From positions 1 through 9,432 of the forward strand of contig JANWYC010000027.1 in NCBI GenBank assembly GCA_025057245.1: DNA of 9,432 nucleotides, given 5' to 3'. Origin of the DNA: Aquificaceae bacterium (GTDB lineage: Bacteria > Aquificota > Aquificia > Aquificales > Aquificaceae). Of this stretch, positions 6,936 to 9,432 are shown piece after piece. How positions within the stretch are numbered: the first letter of the stretch is position 1; each line of letters starts with the position of its first letter. A program made the position numbers and the translations under genes. Below the pieces are notes generated by a model. The model did not search any database. It was not told the origin of the DNA and was given only the letters and a program-made list of their open reading frames with translations.

Positions 6936-8304
6936 AGAGATTGACCGCCTCCTTCAGTGCGCTCTCTAACTCCGCTCGTGAAGGCATCTCCGCATAAACT
7001 CTTATAAGAGGCTCTGTGCCAGAGGCTCTGAAAAGAACCCATCCTTCTCCTTCAAAGACTAACTTTAGTCCGTCAAGGGTTATAGCTTTCAGAACCTTCA
7101 AGCCTCCCAACCTTTCTGGTGGGTTTTTGGTCAGCTCTTTAAGCTTTTGTTTTTTGTCTTCCTCCGCGTGCATGTCTACCCTTTTAAAGTAGGCTTCGCC
7201 GTAAGTGCTAAAGAGCTCTCCTATGACTTCAGAGAGCGTTTTACCTTTCAAAAGTAAAAGCTCAAGCAGGTTAAGACCTACGAACAGACCATCCCTCTCT
7301 GGTAGAAAATCCACTATGCCATAACCTCCGCTCTCCTCTCCACCGAAAATAACCTTTTCTTTAAGTATGACTTCGTTTATGTTCTTAAAGCCTACCGCCA
7401 CTTCCTTTAGCTGAACTCCCTCTGACTTACATATTCTATCCGCTAAGTATGTAGTGGATACGGTTTTTACCACCAGACCGTCCTTTAACCCTTTGTTTTT
7501 GACAAGGTGATACAGTGTAAGTGCGTATATGAGTTGTGCGTTCACAAATTCTCCCCTTTCATCCACAAGGGCTATCCTGTCTCCGTCGCCGTCGTTGGCT
7601 ATACCGAGGTCGGCGCTTAGAGTTTTAACCTTTAAGATAAGTGGTTGAAGATGCCTTTCCACTGGTTCGGGCGCATGACCCCCAAAAAGTGGGTCTCTGT
7701 AGCTCCTTATGTTGTAAACCTGTGCCTTTGTTCCAGAAAGTGCGTGAGAGTATGTGCCTATGGCTGAACCATACATGGCATCGTGAACCAACACAAACTC
7801 TCTCTCCGAGAGCAGTTCCATGTTTATCCTACCCCTGACCTCCCTCATATACTCACCCCATACGTTCACATACTCTGGCTTAAAGTTTTCCACCTTTATG
7901 TCTTGCACCTTTTGAAGCTCCTCTTCCACTTGGGATATGAACTCTGGAGTAGCGGAACCACCAAAGCTGTCTTTTATTTTGTATCCGTTGTATTCTGGTG
8001 GGTTGTGGGATGCGGTTATTATAACTCCGTTGTCAAAGCCCATGTATTTGACCGCAAAGGAGACCATAGGCGTGGTGCAGGCTTTGTTTACCAAAAAGGC
8101 TTCAAAGCCAAGGGTCTTGAAGACTTTGTAAGCCTCCAGTGCAAAGTGTTCGGACATAAACCTGTTGTCGTAGCCTACTATAACCCTTCTCTTGCCCTGT
8201 CTTTGGAGCACCCTTGCATGAGCCTGAGCCACCCTTCTTACATTCTCAAAGGTGTAAGTATCTCCTGTTACCGCTCTCCATCCGTCAGTGCCAAATTTTA
8301 TCAT
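6928..8304 (-). CDS. Phosphoglucomutase/phosphomannomutase (alpha-D-phosphohexomutase family)
   Basis: The enzyme interconverts hexose 1- and 6-phosphates through a phosphoserine and Mg2+, feeding glycogen, nucleotide-sugar and envelope polysaccharide synthesis. The 458 residues show all four active-site loops: phosphoserine loop TASHNP with Ser99 (97-102), metal loop DGDGDR (238-243), sugar loop GGEESGG (321-327) and phosphate-binding loop RASGTEPLIR (426-435). The EES sugar loop points to glucose or mannose phosphates and away from GlmM, whose loop is GEQSGH; the substrate cannot be settled further. The ATG at 8302-8304 is chosen over an upstream in-frame start near 8424. It begins the conserved MIKFGTDGWR, has AGGGAGG (8314-8320) upstream, and overlaps the SPFH gene stop as ATGA. 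It is thus coupled to that gene. Its stop interlocks with that of lolD. Confidence 0.94.
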   Translation of the reverse strand: MIKFGTDGWRAVTGDTYTFENVRRVAQAHARVLQRQGKRRVIVGYDNRFMSEHFALEAYKVFKTLGFEAFLVNKACTTPMVSFAVKYMGFDNGVIITASHNPPEYNGYKIKDSFGGSATPEFISQVEEELQKVQDIKVENFKPEYVNVWGEYMREVRGRINMELLSEREFVLVHDAMYGSAIGTYSHALSGTKAQVYNIRSYRDPLFGGHAPEPVERHLQPLILKVKTLSADLGIANDGDGDRIALVDERGEFVNAQLIYALTLYHLVKNKGLKDGLVVKTVSTTYLADRICKSEGVQLKEVAVGFKNINEVILKEKVIFGGEESGGYGIVDFLPERDGLFVGLNLLELLLLKGKTLSEVIGELFSTYGEAYFKRVDMHAEEDKKQKLKELTKNPPERLGGLKVLKAITLDGLKLVFEGEGWVLFRASGTEPLIRVYAEMPSRAELESALKEAVNLFN

Positions 8305-9158
8305 CTTTGAGCACCTCCCTGAGGCACGTTTAGTATAGGCATAAGCTTTGTATCGTAAGGTATGAGTATTATGGCGTTGTTCTGACTCTTTGCGTATTCC
8401 TGTATGTTCTCTATAAACTTCCACATGATATATTCCCTCGTAAGAGAACCCGCTATTATTTTGTTTGCCTCCGATATGCCTTGAGCTTCTACCTTTTTTC
8501 TCTCCGCCTCAAGTTTTTCCTTCTCGAGTAAAAACTGCATCCTCTGAGCCTCTTCGTAAGCCTTTCTCTTCTCCTCAATAGCCTTTACCACGCTCTCAGG
8601 AAGCCTTATGTCTCTTATAAGCACGTCTTCAAGTATTAGGTATCTTTTGGAGAGCTGTCCTTTTACTTCGTTGCTTATCCTTTCCTGAAGTTTGGTTCTT
8701 TCTTGGTAAACCAGGGAGCTTTCCATAACCGCTATGGCGTCTCTTACTGCGGTTCTGACTATCTGTTTTATGATTTTATCCTCGTAGTCTGGTCCGTATT
8801 CTCTGATAAGTGCGGGGGCTTTTTTACTGTCCACTTTGTATAGTATGGCTACGTCTAAGACAACAGGTAGACCATCCTTAGAGAGAGAGCTTATGGGAGT
8901 TTGCTTTTCCCTCGTAAACTCAACCGCTCTTGTTCTTACCTCCACCTTTTCCACAGTTTGAATTAAAGGCACTCTAAAATGCACGCCCTCTAAAAGAGGA
9001 ACGGGGTCTATCTTACCAAGAGTTCTTTTTACTCCTACAAAACCAGAGGGGACTATTACTATAGGGTTTGCTAAGAACACAAAAATTAACAACACGGGAA
9101 CGACAAATACCAGCCATCCCAGTCTGTACGCAAAAGCGAAGGATTGCACCTTTTTCAT
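8301..9158 (-). CDS. SPFH/prohibitin-family membrane protein
   Basis: The protein has 285 residues: a basic N-terminus, one membrane helix (about 13-31) and then an SPFH (Band 7) domain from about 31 to 200 (VIVPSGFVGVKRTLGKI, EGVHFRVPLIQTVEKVEVRTRAVEF, VLDVAILYKVD, DVLIRDIRLPESVVKAIEEKRKAYEEAQR). A Lys/Glu-rich helix at about 190-235 is likely coiled coil. The end is short and Gly/Gln-rich. The pattern is closest to prohibitins and HflC; such proteins form large membrane-bound rings, often near FtsH-type proteases. No NfeD partner or ftsH is adjacent; the only proteolysis gene in the window is lon, 6 kb away. The start has GGGAGG (9162-9167) 3 nt before the ATG, unusually close, or AGGGAGG read slightly wider. 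The stop overlaps the phosphomutase ATG. Confidence 0.92.
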   Translation of the reverse strand: MKKVQSFAFAYRLGWLVFVVPVLLIFVFLANPIVIVPSGFVGVKRTLGKIDPVPLLEGVHFRVPLIQTVEKVEVRTRAVEFTREKQTPISSLSKDGLPVVLDVAILYKVDSKKAPALIREYGPDYEDKIIKQIVRTAVRDAIAVMESSLVYQERTKLQERISNEVKGQLSKRYLILEDVLIRDIRLPESVVKAIEEKRKAYEEAQRMQFLLEKEKLEAERKKVEAQGISEANKIIAGSLTREYIMWKFIENIQEYAKSQNNAIILIPYDTKLMPILNVPQGGAQR

Positions 9159-9176
9159 CTTCCTCCCTATCGGGTT

Positions 9177-9206
9177 ATTATAATGGAAGTGGTAATGCTA
9201 TCGCAA
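9177..9206 (-). promoter_or_regulatory. Candidate promoter of the SPFH-phosphomutase operon
   Basis: Read on the minus strand: TTGCGA (9206-9201), 18 nt, then an exact TATAAT (9182-9177). A start point near 9170 would place the GGGAGG ribosome site almost at the mRNA 5' end. The -35 element lies within the first codons of the divergent RNA ligase-like gene. Confidence 0.55.
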
Positions 9207-9432
9207 GAGGTTTTGAAAGATGCTCTCAAGAGAGGAAAGCTAAAAAGTGAAACATTTCAAGAAGTTGAGTATCTTAGGTTTACTGACGACTTTAAGGACA
9301 TTCCCAGAGGAACGGTGCTCTTAAAGGATACTGTAATATGGGGCTATCCTCACATTGGAAGGATATTCCAGCTATCTACGGGTATAAAAGAGCAGTTTCA
9401 GACCGCTTTCTGGGTGGAGGAGAAGGTGGACG
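9183..9432 (+). CDS. RNA ligase-like protein, N-terminal part (Pab1020/MthRnl, Rnl3-type), 3' end cut by window
   Basis: Eighty-three codons are present and the frame stays open to the window edge. The sequence FTDDFKDIPRGTVLLKDTVIWGYPHIGRIFQL (33-64), followed at 77-83 by FWVEEKVD-like residues, matches the layout I know from archaeal Rnl3 ATP-dependent RNA ligases. In those, an [IV]PRGT-VL...V..G[FY]P.I.R segment precedes motif I, Lys-x-Asp-Gly. Lys81 would be the AMP-accepting lysine, and the next codon begins with G as needed for glycine. Such enzymes seal or circularise RNA 5'-phosphate and 3'-hydroxyl ends. The start is uncertain: ATG at 9183 has no ribosome site, while ATG at 9195 has GGAAG ahead of it. 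It diverges from the SPFH gene across 24 bp. Nucleotidyl motifs III to V are outside the window, so a related ligase is possible. Confidence 0.72.
   Translation, partial: MEVVMLSQEVLKDALKRGKLKSETFQEVEYLRFTDDFKDIPRGTVLLKDTVIWGYPHIGRIFQLSTGIKEQFQTAFWVEEKVD

Noticed and set aside
6915..6945. AT-rich palindrome TTAATTAA at the lolD/phosphomutase junction as a terminator
   Set aside because: The palindrome is only 8 bp with no loop and no following T run; it arises from the two interlocked TAA stops.
7783..8310. 175-codon open frame on the plus strand
   Set aside because: It lies entirely opposite the well-supported phosphomutase gene (crossing slightly into SPFH), with low-complexity His/Tyr/Leu composition and no ribosome site.
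8305..8424. In-frame upstream extension of the phosphomutase by 40 codons
   Set aside because: It overlaps the SPFH gene, its residues do not look like the family, and the ATG at 8302-8304 has a good ribosome site and begins the conserved MIKFGTDGWR.

Overview
The window reads as a compact thermophilic bacterial chromosome segment, most likely from the order Aquificales (Hydrogenobacter, Thermocrinis or Aquifex type). This placement is inference. It rests on moderate GC, heavy use of AGA/AGG arginine and ATA isoleucine codons, Lys/Glu-rich proteins, strong AGGAGG ribosome sites, almost no intergenic DNA, and the gene set itself. No mobile element, CRISPR array, rRNA or tRNA was seen. The largest gap without a gene is 81 bp.

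Layout: (1) bases 1-2886, plus strand: the 3' end of ftsY, complete lon and rpsU, packed head to tail. rpsU begins with TTG inside lon and has an exact TTGACA/TATAAT pair upstream within lon. (2) 2879-5510, minus strand: an arsR-type regulator, trxA, trxB and a membrane-anchored PilZ protein, with 1-nt, -4-nt and 13-nt junctions. This looks like a regulated thioredoxin operon with a cyclic-di-GMP receptor at its tail. (3) 5548-6935, plus strand: an unrecognised four-helix membrane protein, a DUF465/YdcH-like small protein and lolD. (4) 6928-9158, minus strand: an SPFH/prohibitin-like membrane protein translationally coupled to a phosphoglucomutase/phosphomannomutase. (5) 9183 to the end, plus strand: the start of a gene resembling Pab1020/MthRnl-type (Rnl3) RNA ligases, cut exactly at the nucleotidyl-lysine motif.

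The genes cover protein export and quality control (FtsY, Lon, SPFH protein, LolD), translation (S21), thiol redox (TrxA/TrxB with an adjacent ArsR-family regulator), sugar phosphate metabolism and RNA repair or ligation. The architecture is notable. Both convergent gene pairs overlap by exactly 8 nt with interlocked stop codons. Both divergent pairs place the minus-strand promoter's -35 region inside the first codons of the plus-strand gene. The 37-bp arsR intergenic region carries an AT-rich inverted repeat that may be an operator.

Nothing here is clearly a wholly new system. The best leads are the arsR/thioredoxin/PilZ operon with its divergent membrane gene, and the RNA ligase-like gene that runs off the end.
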